64,000 bases of DNA from Varroa destructor (lineage: Eukaryota > Arthropoda > Arachnida > Mesostigmata > Varroidae): positions 29,276,239 to 29,340,238 of the forward strand of contig NW_019211455.1 in assembly GCF_002443255.2 (NCBI RefSeq), written 5' to 3'. Each line of letters opens with the position of its first letter. Positions within the stretch are counted from its first letter, which is position 1. Positions 42,401 to 54,604 of this stretch are shown in pieces. A model generated the notes under the pieces. That model was not told where the DNA came from and did no database searches. It saw only the letters and a program-made list of their open reading frames with translations. Both the position numbers and the translations under genes were made by a program.

Positions 42401-45400
42401 TGGGTGATCACAAATCTACTCAGATATCGTTTACTATCGTAGCCGCATCTCGCTAACCTCGCCGTCACCCGCCAACCCACCGGGTCCTAAAAAAGCAGCG
42501 GGGGCCGCAAATAGCAACGGATACCCAGAAACGAAATCAAATTCTGGTTGCCTGTGGCATTGATCTCGACCAAGTGAGAACCTTACGCCCTTGCTACCAT
42601 ATGGCAATAAGGCGCACCTGAGTTTACTGCACGCAGCTGAGTCCAGGCCATAGAGGGAAGCGGGACCGGTATTTCATATAAATTGTCGGTTAATATTTGT
42701 CTGTCTGTCTAGGCCCCGTCTTGTGGTCGTCCGGAACCCGCCGCTCACTGAATGTGCCTCACGGCACACGCCGAGGCTAACATTACGGCTAGTATATACT
42801 GTTCATACTATGTATTTAACTCTATTGACTATATCGAGACCATCACCTGTGCGGTACCTCTTCAAACAGATTCAAATACTTCTTATCATTCTATAGCCCC
42901 GTTTTCAAATACTGCTAGGTCTGAATAGCAGCCTCGTCTCTACTGTGTGGCTGAAATTGTTATTGCGTTTTCTGTGCTGTGCCTTGGGGGTAGTAACGTG
43001 TGCGTTCCGGCGTGATACTCTACGTGATGGGAGCAGCATTGCGGCAACATGTGTGTTATACCACTACCTGTCCTTGATTTTGAACTAGCAGATGTTGACC
43101 GGCTTCACTTTAGACAATATCTGCCGTTGTTTAAAGAGCTGCAAGCGGTAGTGTCACTGTTGGCCTTGTCGAGAGTTCAATTGAGAGTGCGCAACCTGTC
43201 TGCCAGTCAGCTTGGTTACTTCACGTTTGTTTGCATTCAGCTGCTGCTGACCGGATGGCTGTAGTTAGGGGTTCGTTACTTGCAACTGCTCGTGAGCGGT
43301 ATTCGTGTGTACAAGTGTACATGTAAGCTCCTGCACGCGGTACACTGATGTTGACGGACTTGCCGCCTGATAAAGTCATAAACCGATATCTGATCTCAAA
43401 ATACAATTACTTGTTTCTTTCTGTCGGAGTCTCTCGACACTACACCAGCAGTTACTTACGTACTCGGCTTGCTTACCTTCCGTCCTTTATCGGCTTTTTG
43501 GCCCTGCCAATCCAACCGGTGCTTTCTAGTTGTAACGCTAGCGGCGGCCGCCGCCCACCTACCTACCCACGACGTCCAGTCTTCTCCTTCCCTACGGGAA
43601 GCTACTGCATCCTGAAACAATATGAACGGTTCATCATGGCGACTGAAGCGGCCCTCGATGTTAGACTAGCTGGTGGAAATTGCTGTTGGTGGGGCAACTG
43701 CTGGTTGAGTGACGGGTCTCCGATAGACGGTCTCATTGGCTACTTTAACGACCAAAAGGCCTTCTTTTTTCCATAAGATCTGCAGTCTGCCAAATTATAA
43801 AAGCAGTCACAGCCGTAGCGGTAACAGAGGAGTGATTGGTTGGCAAGTCTAGCTAGTTTCTGTCCTAGCCGAAAAAGCTGATAAAACTGTTAGGGTAACC
43901 AACGGTTAATTTGCCTCCCGTAAACGGACGGCTTTCGGTCATCGCGGTTGCCACTACATAACGCCAACGTTGCTGAACTATACGGAGCGTAGCACTTGAT
44001 ACGCCTGCTGTTATTAGCCCCCGATTCGTCACCAGCCCCTCAATTTGCTAGATACTGTGCTGTTAATTTGTCATGGTCCACTTTGGTTGGATAGCTAATG
44101 CGAACTTAGCGAAACCTGCGAACCTGATGATCCATCTTGACGCCCACAACCAGCTGCCTGCAAAGGGTGTCAACAGGTCGAGCAGCCGAACACTGCGTGA
44201 CTCCTGGCGAAAGCCGCGACTGCTGGTCGAAAACATCCGGGTAGCTATGATGATGGTGACTAAAAGTTTCCTTGGTAAATATTTTGTCAAAGCACAAGGT
44301 CGGTACAACGTTTATTCCGCTATGATATAACCTCGTTGCTGCACACGCTGCAATAGCCACGTAGGCACCTACGGATTGCTAACAGTCGTTGTGCTAGTAA
44401 ACAGAGAATGAGGCCCCCAACAGACAGGTTGCATCATTGGGTCAAAGGGAAATTCCTGCTGTGTTTGTTTGAAGGCTTAATGAGGTACCCACTTCGCCAT
44501 GTGATTGCCTAATGGGCAGCTTTAAAAAATGTCCCACTTGACGTCAACACGAAGGGAAGGAGCAGTAGCCGATCTTCATCGATAGAAGCCAATAACAGGA
44601 TTCCGTTAACTCGTCAGCCGGCTGATCAGACAGCAAGATAGACTTGTTCAGATGGCACCGGTGTGTGTATTCATCAATTTAATATCTCGTCAGAGCTAGA
44701 AGACGAGTTAGAAGGCAACAACTAGATCTTTACAAGTCTAAATCGGTATGTGTTACTCGGTAAAGGCGTATAGTTTGGCGTTGCTGCAAATGGTTAAATT
44801 ATTTCATTCTATTTTCCTTATGGCGTATTGTGTGTTTCCTGTAGTAAAGCTATCTTCATTTATTTCGGAAGTCAGTGCTATTTTCCCAAGCAAGTACAGA
44901 TACTGTTTATCTACGTTCGAAATGCTGTATATAAAAATATCTACATAATTAAAAATGTTTATACAAGACAAAAACATAAACACTTATAATCCACACAATT
45001 AGTGTAAATGAAAACAGTTAGTATTTTGAAAACTTATTGATTCATGGCAAAGTAAGTTAATTCTGCGTCCTTCACCGTTAAGTACACATCGCTCTTTCTC
45101 TAATTTTCTCGCTCTAACTCATTCTCTCATGAGTTTTATCGCCTTCAAATTCCGCAGATGCCTCGCCGACCATTGCATCGCTGGCACCGCATTGATACTC
45201 ATTGCCATTGGCGGCCCCAGGAGCAGCTGTCACCAGCTACCCACAGCGCTCGATTCGCGCGAGCTAACGTCGTTCGCCTAAGTAGAAGTCATCGTAGTGA
45301 GTGAGTCACATAACTCAAAATGATGTTAACTTCACCGTTCGCGGTGATAGTAGCGTGGCACGTGCGAAGGCCACGGTGCCGTTGGCGGCTTTAGCAAGAC

Positions 45401-48400
45401 CCACCGCTTTCATTGGCGTAGCAGTAGCTCGCCGCCCGCAATACTGCCAATACAGTTGGACGCTTTCCTCTCGGCACCTGTCTAACTCCTGCCATCGCTA
45501 TGCCACCAACACGGACAGCTCGAAAGGTTCCTGTCACCGTGTCAACGTGCGCCGAATACGTGAATGGGTTTTTGGAATTTAATTTATTTTTAAACGTCAT
45601 ACCCACGCACCACATTATAGCACAACGTGTACCGCAAGCCGAAAGGCCACAAGAACTAAAATTCGGGACATCCTCACGTAACTTCCACTAGCGGAAAGAG
45701 TTAAAGAGGCGGCAGAAGCGAGCGAGATGGTACGTAAAGCGAAAAAAGCTAAAGCAATGCAATGGGTTCCGTAGTGTATAGCTAGGGACAGAGCCAGAGC
45801 GGAGGCCACTCAAGTTTTCCTCTAGTAGCAGAGGGGACGATACTTACTATTTTATCCCATGTCTCGCTTGCTACCCTATGCGTCACAGCGTAGCTGCACT
45901 TGTCCTCTACGGCTGCTGTTCACGCTGACGTAGAATGCAGCTTCCGTTTTCAGCAAACGCAACATTCGTGTGAGTGGTCGATCGCAGGCAAACTAGCATT
46001 CCTGCTTCGAGTGCAGCGCCTAGCAGTGAGTAATTCTACTACGTTCGTAATAGCAAAAGCAACAAAGCTCTGTGACGTTATAGCTCGCTTCGGTTACTTT
46101 TTCCGCTGCGCAAGTAATGACGATGGAGACGGATGACGCGGCTGGCGCGGACAGCAGCTACAGGCCAGCCTTCAGATAGCCAGATCAGGCAACTGCGTGA
46201 AAGCTTGTGGCTATTCGTAGGGCAACAAGTTGCTCGCTCAAGAACCTACTTGTTTTTCCCTGGCTTATTCTTCTCCGCTTTCCTTATTCCTTCCGTGAGC
46301 CTCCTCCCGCTCTTGGCGTCGGTTTTCGCTTTCGCTCGCTACCTTTCCTGACTCCGTAGCCACCATCGTCATATCTAAGTCCGTCCTAACCATAGCACTT
46401 TTAAGGTAATGCTATAAGCAGCGGCACTGATGTAGAATGCGATAGAATGGATTACAAGTGGCTAGACATCGCTTAGGTAGAATGTGGAAAACCTCAAAGC
46501 CAGGGGGACAACGGGTCAGTAGGCCTCATCGTTCCGCAACCTCCGCTTTCGCTCTCGATACCAGCGCCAATAGCCCTCTAGTCAAACTGCAATCCTCGCA
46601 ATAAATATTCTGACGGGTAAACCTTTGTGAAGAAAAGTGCGCATTCGTTTACCAGGTTCTAGTCGACGACCTCGTACTCGGCATTACCTGCGTGAAGAAC
46701 TGTGCGTATCACTACCGTCCACGCAGCAGCGGCAGCAGGAGCATCGTCTTCAGTAAATTTACATGAAACGGTAATTTTTCTTCGTTCGGTTGCTGCTGGA
46801 CGACGTGCATGGCGATTAAGGATTGGTCTTTCTCCCTTCGAGAGGTCTCGAAATATCTTCCTCCTGAACGCCATGTAACCCAGTTAGCAAAGCTAATAGG
46901 TCACCTGACTTCTTCCCGCGAGCATTCCGGGAGTTTGTTAGGTTCAAAGAACGCATTCCGCCAACCAAGTAAGGGCCATTTCGCCTTGGACAGCCTTAGC
47001 ATATGCTAGGGAAAGGATCGTCGCGACCTCATCCCGTCCCACTTTCACTGCTATGGTATATTTGAATAATCGATGGTCAAGTCTGTTCATTGAGGATATA
47101 CTTAATTTGATCGATTCTCGTTACTACTATGAGTTTTGCTGCTCATCCCTTATCACTATAGAGCAGGACAGTATTTAGAAGCGGATGGCTTATTAAATAT
47201 GATACACGGCGTGTCAACAAGCCGGCTAGACGCAACGTGCTTGGGTGAAAGTTGACTCAGTCTGACACACTCGTTCGCACCACGCCAACAGCTGCTTCCT
47301 CTTGAACAAGTAAACTCTAACAATGGAAGACGCTGCTATATGACAAGTCGACGTATGGTGTGAGGTTTACCGGCTGTAAATCGTGCAGTATTTCTAAGTT
47401 GACCGGTTTGCTTGACACAATAGTCAAACAAATCGATCAGTCTTTACCTGTAATTAATGGAGACCACGTATCTATTTCCAGCTGATTCGAGTAGTAATAA
47501 TGTAATTTCTACTTGTACACTTCCTAGGCGTCCCGTTCCTACAGGTAAGTGCATGAAGTTTGCTCTATACCAAGTCCAATAGATCTCCTCTTCCTAACAT
47601 CATAGACCAACCCCCTACCAAAAAAGTAGACTTTATTTGTCGTAATCCGTTAATCACAGTGTTGGATGGAAAGGGGACGCGACGATGGCGCAAAAATTGC
47701 ACTCGATACCATAGTGGGAACACCCTTTCGGAATGGATCGATCCGAAGCGACAAGATACTCATGTACACAACATAGGTGTAGCTTCACATTTGAGTTTTC
47801 GCTAGATTTTAGGAAAAGGTCGTACGCCGAAAAATTCAAACTACGGGCTTATTGTTGCAAGAGCTCTAATAAAAGCTTCGGTCAAATAAAAGGACATATA
47901 TTTGTGAGGAAATGGGATTTGGCTTTAATTTATTAAATAAGGGCGGCTGTTGTCCTTCAAGTAGTCAAGAAAAGATCGGTGGTCGCTCTGGTTTCGAACT
48001 ACTGTCATATCGTGTTATATTATAGTAAAGTAGCACATAGTTAATTTTAAGTTAGTGCGCGACTAGTATCCTGATTAACTGGTGGTGCAGCAATCTGTGT
48101 ATACGGTAGTGGACAATCCTACCGCTTGAGAATTCAGCTAGAGTCTCGTGCGAGCTTTTACCCTATTTCTAGTTTTCTCTCCCCTCTCCATTTGTCTTCT
48201 TCTTCTTCATCGAGCTATTTCGCACTTCGGTAATTGCTCAAAGCTCATTTTGCTCGAAGATCTGAATGGGTAAGCTGGAAATCAAGAAGGAAGTCCTCAA
48301 AGAATGAGATGCATTTGACCCATAGGTGAAAAGAGTTTGAGGCTGAGGCCTTGCTGCGGGTAGACTACGAAATCTCACTGCAGCAAGCCGACTCACAGCA

Positions 48401-49322
48401 ATGGCAGAAGTGTGTTCGATGGTCGGCTAACAGCGAGGAGTACGATTGCTCATTTGGAATTAACGTGCTCCTCTCTTTATACAAGAGTCTGCTTATTCTG
48501 GTCTGCCGAGTGCAGATCAGTTCGCGTTCGTCTTTTTCCTGCACTAGACTAGTCGTACTGTCAGCACAAAACCGCCGTTTCTACTGCTCGCTCGATTTTG
48601 CCCGTTCTTTCCCGCTTGCCGGCTCTCTGAGGAGGGTCTCTTTTTTGTCGTTTTACCGCACTCAGTCCGCCGCTAGCCGATGGACCTTCCAGGCGTCCTA
48701 AGCACCTCATCAGCAAATCCTCTTCGTTTGAAGCGGAGTCATAGGCGAAGAAGGAGGCTGGCTGTTGTGTGAGGAACTGACTGAGTAAAGGGCAGATTCG
48801 CTAGAGCCTGGCAAAAGCCTAGCAAGCAAGTGAATCTAGCGAAAATTCACTGCCTGACCGCACAGGGTACTATGAGAAAGATATGCCTCGTCAGCCAGCC
48901 AACATGTTCTCACCGCGTCACAACTGACTAAAAAGTGGAAAAGGTTACCCCTATGTGCTCAAAATGAGAAAGATCTCTTCATTTGGTAGACAGACCATTA
49001 GATAAAGAGAAGAACCGAAGGAAAACTAGTCCAGTGTCTCCACGTGCCGGTTCACTGCCCTAGCATGAATCGTCCCTTTCTTCTCGGCTAAAGCCTTCAA
49101 TTCAAAGCTTGGATGTGGCTCCTGTTGACGTCTCGAACGTTGACTAGAACTTAACTATACTAGGCGATTTATCGATACCATTGCATTTATTGATAGAATC
49201 ATATGGATAGTCTTTTCTGATCAATCAAATTCGGTTATCTATATAATTATATGACAAAACGGCATAGCATAGGCAATATCTGGAACACTTATCTAATGAA
49301 ACTATCTTACGTTACTTTTCAG

Positions 49323-50464
49323 ACAAGACGACATACCTGACGACGTACGCATGCGAGGGTGGCGTTATGAACATCACCTGCGAAGACAGTCACATCATAC
49401 GATTGATCCGAGCAAATTATGGCCGTTTCTCTATTTCGCTTTGTAATCCCCAAGGCAGCCTCGATTGGAGCGTAAACTGTATGTCACGACGCTCGTTTCG
49501 GGTCGTGCAGATGTCATGCGAAAAGAAAAAGTCGTGCACTCTGTCTGCGGCAACGGAGTTCTTCGACGATGATCCGTGCCCGGGGACAAAGAAGTATCTG
49601 GAAGCGCACTACCAGTGCGTTCCAGAACTTTCAACCACGACGACATATAAACCGCCATTGATCATCTTCCCCCCGTCGATCACCGGAGGAAAACCGGCGC
49701 ATTTGCCGGTGTTCCCGTCACCTCCACCACCGCCCACGCCGTCGACTACGCCCCCGCCAATAATTCGGCCTTCATCGTTAGCGCCGCTAACGGAGGTGCC
49801 GAGCTCGGAGTACGACGAAAAGTACGATGAACCAGAGCCGTCGCCGCAAACACCGCAACCTCCGCCTATCGCGTCACGGGAGCCGCCGCGCATCGCTACG
49901 TTTTCACCGCCGCTCGGCGGTCGCTCGGAGATTAAAGTGCCGAATCCGCTCTACGAGGCGACGAGCACGACGACCACCACAACGACACAGGACCCTACGA
50001 CAATCGATGTTTTCACACGAGAAGGAGCTGGAGTAACTCCAGACGCAGCAGAGACGCCCGTCGGCCGAGAGACACACTGTCCGCCGCGTGTTGTACGAGA
50101 TATGGCTTGGAATTGGACTCGCGAAGGCGAAATGGCCAGTCATCCCTGCCCGATGGGTAGCGTTGGTCAGGCAAGCTGGCAATGCGGCTCCAATCCACCT
50201 ATGTGGCTGTCTGAATTTCCCGACTTAAGCAGCTGCAACTCAGCTTGGGTTCGCCATATAGAAGTGAAAATTCATGATGGTTCTGTGTCCGTGGTCAACC
50301 TCGCAAATGAGCTAGCAGAGAAGTCTCATCTAAAGCCGCTATTTGGCGGAGATCTACTGCATACGACAAGTTTGATCCAGCAGCTTGTAGCACGCGTTGA
50401 AGATCGCCTGACTGAATCTACGGATTCACATCAGCGCCAGGAGGTTGTTCAGGAGCTTATGAAT
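49323..50464 (+). CDS. Cirl: Latrophilin (Cirl), first visible coding exon: lectin domain, linker, HormR, start of GAIN
   Basis: This exon encodes the N-terminal ectodomain of a latrophilin, a neuronal adhesion GPCR at the cell surface. The acceptor AG is at 49321-49322; the first two bases (AC) finish a split codon, so the missing upstream exon ends in phase 1. Residues 1-98 match the SUEL/rhamnose-binding lectin fold, with YACEGG, IRLIRANYGRFSI, WSVNCMS, DPCPGTKKYLEAHYQC and the expected cysteines. Residues about 102-250 are a Pro/Thr/Ser linker with an acidic patch (SEYDEKYDEPEP) and a Thr run; no olfactomedin domain is present, as in other invertebrate latrophilins. Residues 251-304 are the HormR domain (HCPP, WNWT, C275, C287, SSC304). 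The rest starts the GAIN domain. The exon ends AAT|GTAAGT in phase 0. The internal ATG at 49367 is not the natural start, since lectin residues precede it. Confidence 0.96.
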
Positions 50465-51350
50465 GTAAGTGCTTATTACTGGTCCATGCTCCCGTCGCTC
50501 GTTTTACCACTTATTATTGCACGCACACACCAATTGTCAGTGGTACGACGACAATGTACCGCAGTACCTGCATGCGCACACGTCGGCATTTCCTCAATTG
50601 TTGAACACTACCTACAATCGCTTCTAGTGTAATGTTATGTAGACTAAGCGAAGCGAATAAGGTCGTTTTGTGGGTGGGACGTTGCCAACGACGTCATAAG
50701 TATTCAGGATGTGGCAAACTTGAGTATCCAACGACAAGGTGATCGGCAGCAAAACTGTGCGCAGGTTTCTGAGCAGTTTGATTTGGCAGCCATCGTAAGC
50801 ACCGTGGATCTCTTTATACCATCTCCATTCGTGGAAGAAGTTTCATTACTCTCCGGCCAGTAGCCATAGGTGCTTTCTGCCCTAAGTCATTTCTGCTGCG
50901 GGCAACCTAGCCCTCTGACCTGCAAAACTGGGTTAGGGCATTTCTTTGAATACCCGGTTGCCTCGAGGAGCCATTTTCTGCTGCTCGCGTTTTTGTTGCT
51001 CCATTTTTTCTACAGCGCCACCTTAGATTTACTCCGCCCTTCAAGCCGCCTCTTCTTTCTCTTTTTTGAACGGCTACCAACTGGGCAGCTCGTGTTCCTG
51101 CTGCCCTCGACCAGTGCACCTAAGCCTAGTGCTGCGATTACGCGCAGATTGCCGTCATAACATTTCGCCCGGCAACGCCAGCCAATGTGAGACTGTTGAC
51201 TAGACAGAGCAGTCCAGACTCACGCGAGGCCAACCCCCCAAAAACGTTCGCTGTTTCTCGCCCGCTGTATACCGTGCGGATGCTTATTTTTCGTTAGTCA
51301 GCTCACAGTTCCTCGTCCATATCTCAAATGGTTTTTCTTTCCTGTTGCAG
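50465..51350 (+). other. Intron between the HormR/GAIN exon and the second visible exon
   Basis: Donor GTAAGT follows AAT and the acceptor is in TTTTTCTTTCCTGTTGCAG, a good pyrimidine tract. Both sides are phase 0. The reading frame of the upstream exon stays open for 55 codons into the intron, to TAA at 50630-50632. A 96-codon frame at 50870-51160 inside the intron has no recognisable domain and is not called. Confidence 0.92.
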
Positions 51351-51534
51351 GCCGTCATCGACTTCGCTTCCAACATTTTGGATGAGCAGCAGGCAGCCGC
51401 ATGGAATGACCTTCCTTCTGGCGAACAGCGGGCAGCTGCCTCAACGCTCCTTGAAGCACTAGAGAAAAACGCAGTTCTCATGCTCAAAAATCAGTACTCG
51501 CCACTCAACTATAGTCGCGTTCAGAACAATATTG
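51351..51534 (+). CDS. Cirl: Latrophilin (Cirl), second visible exon: GAIN subdomain A
   Basis: Sixty-one codons plus one base encode residues 381-441, beginning AVIDFASNILDEQQAAAW. These match the helical part of the GAIN domain (subdomain A), including the conserved-looking amphipathic stretch STLLEALEKNAVLML. An N-glycosylation sequon NYS lies near the end. The acceptor TTGCAG and donor ATTG|GTAAGT are consensus. The exon enters in phase 0 and leaves in phase 1; the leftover G joins TT of the next exon to give Val442. The GAIN domain holds the receptor's two halves together after self-cleavage. Confidence 0.95.
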
Positions 51535-51925
51535 GTAAGTAAGCACAAAGCACGTGTAGGCGATGGTAATAGAGTGCTACCGGCGGTGGTAAACATTGCC
51601 AGATTATGTCGGATCTATGAGTATCACCACGCTATCCGATCAATAAAACCAGATCAACAAATTTGTTACTTCATCTATTATTACAAGACCGATAAAGAAC
51701 CGTTTCGTATACCGGTATAAAATGCTTGACGTGGAAATGCATCTAACACAGAATCTTACTTTACGGTTTACATCGGATAAATAGGAGCCTAGCTACATTT
51801 CGAAAATGTCTATGCACGAAACGAACATGTATAGCAATAGTATAACTGTTATTACGACAATTAATCACAACTCTGAGTTAAGCCAACGTTTTCTTATTCT
51901 CACATCGCTCCTATCATAATTACAG
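51535..51925 (+). other. Short intron inside the GAIN-coding region
   Basis: Donor GTAAGT at 51535 and acceptor TAATTACAG ending at 51925. The reading frame of the preceding exon closes immediately after the donor (GTA AGT AAG is out of phase; the spliced frame is the only one that continues the GAIN domain). Nothing else is seen in it. Confidence 0.93.
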
Positions 51926-53039
51926 TTGCAGCTGTTAAAGTCGTAGCTCAACATGAGCTGGAGGGTGATCTTCGATTCCCCGAACCTCGTGATATAGCAT
52001 CTACGGAATGGATCGAAGCAAAGGATTCGTTGACATTACCGCAGTCAACACTGCTAGAGCATTCACGTGGTGGCCTCGTGAAAGTGGCCTTTTTCTTATA
52101 CAAGCGCATAAATGCCATTCTTGGAACTAATTTCCCGCCATACACCGGCCTCTATGGCGAGTATGATCCGTCGAACGTGTCACGCGTGGTCAACTCCCGA
52201 GTGCTATCGGCAACTCTGGATAGACCGCGCCTGGCTGGGTTTGCCCACCCGGTGCGCATCGTCTTGCAGCATGAAGTCGCTGAAAACACCACTGAGCCTC
52301 AGTGTATCTTCTGGGACTTCAACAAGCGAGACTGGTCCGCTGAGGGCTGCTGGATCGAGGACTCAAACGCAACTCATACGATTTGCGCTTGCAATCACCT
52401 CACTAACTTTGCCCTCCTCATGGACGTGCGTCCGAGACCTGCGTCGTATGGCGGCGAATCCGCACTGCAGGTGATTACCTATATTGGCTGTTGTGTTTCG
52501 ATTGTCTGCCTGTCACTTACGCTGTTAGCGTTGCAGCTCTGCCGCGGCCTGAAGGGCGATCGTGCTGCGATTCACAAGAACCTCTGCCTGTGCTTACTAC
52601 TGGCAGAGATCGTTTTCGTCCTCGGAATCCACTGGACAAGCGACCGTATGACTTGTGGCGTAATTGCTGGTGTACTGCACTACACGTTTCTAGCAGCGTT
52701 CATGTGGATGTTCCTGGAGGGCTTTCAGTTGTACGTGATGCTGATCGAAGTGTTCGATTTAGAGAAGTCCCGTTTATACTGGTATTATCCGCTAGCGTAC
52801 GGAGTACCGGCGGTCATCGTCGGTGTATCTGTCGCTGTCGATCCGTTTAGCTATGGTACGTCGCAGCATTGCTGGCTGCGCGCCGATAACTATTTCGTCC
52901 TCAGCTTCGTCGGCCCGGTCGTGGCGATCTTGTTTGCCAACCTGGTCTTCTTGGGTGTGGCCATCTTCACAATGTGCCGACACGCCAGCTTGGCCAACTC
53001 CGTCAAAACAAAGGAAACTTCGAAATTATCCAACCTCAG
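51926..53039 (+). CDS. Cirl: Latrophilin (Cirl), third visible exon: GAIN/GPS and TM1-TM5
   Basis: Residues 442-812. The first part completes the GAIN domain, with sequons NVS, NTT and NAT. The GPS motif runs from CIFWDFNKRDW (C568) through GCW to CACNHLTNFALLMD; self-cleavage between Leu600 and Thr601 should be possible because His-Leu-Thr is intact. The fragment starting TNFALLMD is the Stachel, the tethered agonist of this receptor class. Membrane segments follow: TM1 from about 621 (ALQVITYIGCCVSIVCLSL), TM2 (LCLCLLLAEIVFVLGI), TM3 after the conserved TM3 Cys (MTCGVIAG), TM4 (YPLAYGVPAVIVGVSV), ECL2 Cys (SQHCW) and TM5 (FVGPVVAILFANLVFLGVAI). The exon ends in the third cytoplasmic loop (KLSNL, AG|GTAGGT, phase 2). 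If the intron is retained, the frame stops at once (TAG at 53041-53043). Confidence 0.97.
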
Positions 53040-53170
53040 GTAGGTCTAGTATACTGTTTGGCCTGTACTGTAGAATGTGTTCTTTTAACTTACGTAGAGT
53101 GTAACCTCTTAGTCAATGACTAGCCTGTGCAGTATTAATGAAGTAGCACATGATGTATTGCGCATTACAT

Positions 53171-53171
53171 C

Positions 53172-53202
<31 letters not shown>

Positions 53203-53257
53203 CCTCTCTCTCTCTCTTTCTCTCCCTCTATCTCTATCTCTCTCTGTCTCTCTCTCC
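53171..53257 (+). repeat. (CT)n-rich tract
   Basis: An imperfect CT-repeat stretch interrupted by TTT, CCC and TATC. It lies about 130 bases inside the intron, in sense orientation, so the pre-mRNA carries a CU-rich tract here. It generates the Ser/Leu open frames on + and the Arg/Glu frame on the opposite strand. Confidence 0.93.
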
Positions 53258-53282
53258 AATCTTCTCGATTTCTTTCTATTTG

Positions 53283-53299
53283 CCGCTGCTGCTGCTGCT
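53283..53299. repeat. Short (GCT)n run
   Basis: Five GCT units preceded by GCC. A small trinucleotide run inside the intron. Confidence 0.85.
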
Positions 53300-53882
53300 C
53301 CTTTCTCTCGTATCTATACCTTTGTTCTTTTCCTTCGATACATCGGTGCAACTATAACTATTGTCGTTATAATCAGTCCCCAAAACTTTCTCTGCCGTCC
53401 GTCCCTTCTGTCTTTGCTTCTATCTGATATTTGTATTTGTCAGGCTGGCTATTGAGGTGCCGTGGTTGATTGGTTGTTCCCTAATCTGCACCGAACTCTG
53501 GCCATGACTGTCGTAAAGGATCTTAAGTGATGTTGGTGCCAGTCAGAATATTTGTCGACCTGACTGACCTGACCAGCCTCATGTTCCGATCTGCCACAGT
53601 TACAACTAGTATTAGGATCCGTAAATACGAAAGCAGCCAGCCGTATCTTTCTATATTTCTCTTTTTCTGACTTTGACTCTAGACACGCAGCGTTTGTCCA
53701 CCAACTGCTGCACGACAGTAAATTTAAATCTTTTCTCTAATCATCATCATCACGATGTCTACTAACTTGGGACTACTACTCTTTGTCTCTGTGTCGCCTA
53801 CCACCTTCTTCTCTTCCGGAACGAACGCCGCTGTGTGTCACTTCTCTGCTACTCCTGTCCATGGACTGACTGTGCGCGATCA

Positions 53883-54391
<509 letters not shown>

Positions 54392-54475
54392 AACTTACTT
54401 CAATCCATCTTTCTATTTTCATCTGTTTCTGTCTTCCCACACTTTGATCATGGGCTTCTGACAAAACCGTGATCT

Positions 54476-54478
<3 letters not shown>

Positions 54479-54514
<36 letters not shown>

Positions 54515-54551
54515 ATCTCTGTCTGTCTGTCTCTCTCTCTCTCATTCTCTC
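54479..54551 (+). repeat. (CT)n / (CTGT)n tract
   Basis: About 30 bases of pure CT repeat continue as GTCTATCTCTGTCTGTCTGT and CT again. Same orientation as the larger tract upstream. Confidence 0.95.
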
Positions 54552-54569
54552 GCTGAACATCTTCTCTTT

Positions 54570-54604
54570 GACTGACTGACTGACCGACCGACCGACCGAC
54601 CGAC
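54570..54604. repeat. (GACT)n to (GACC)n tetranucleotide run
   Basis: About three GACT units change into five GACC/CGAC units. This looks like one array in which a T-to-C variant unit has spread. Confidence 0.9.

Larger units (their letters stand above)
38178..49322. other. No gene recognised; immediate 5' side of the latrophilin exons
   Basis: This DNA ends at the acceptor AG (49321-49322) of the first visible receptor exon, so at least its distal part is intron of that gene. Contents are a TA run (38575-38594), a G-rich tract (39422-39445), a GCA-rich patch near 41299 and open frames of up to 142 codons (43348-43776) without recognisable domains. I looked for a short exon encoding a signal peptide and ending in phase 1 with a good donor and did not find a convincing one. 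Confidence 0.5.

Noticed and set aside
43348..43776. 142-codon ATG frame with protein-like composition
   Set aside because: No motif, no flanking splice or promoter signals; expected by chance.
49367..50632. Reading this as a complete 421-residue protein starting at ATG 49367
   Set aside because: Lectin-domain residues (YACEGG) precede the ATG in frame after a good acceptor, and the end runs past a consensus GTAAGT donor.
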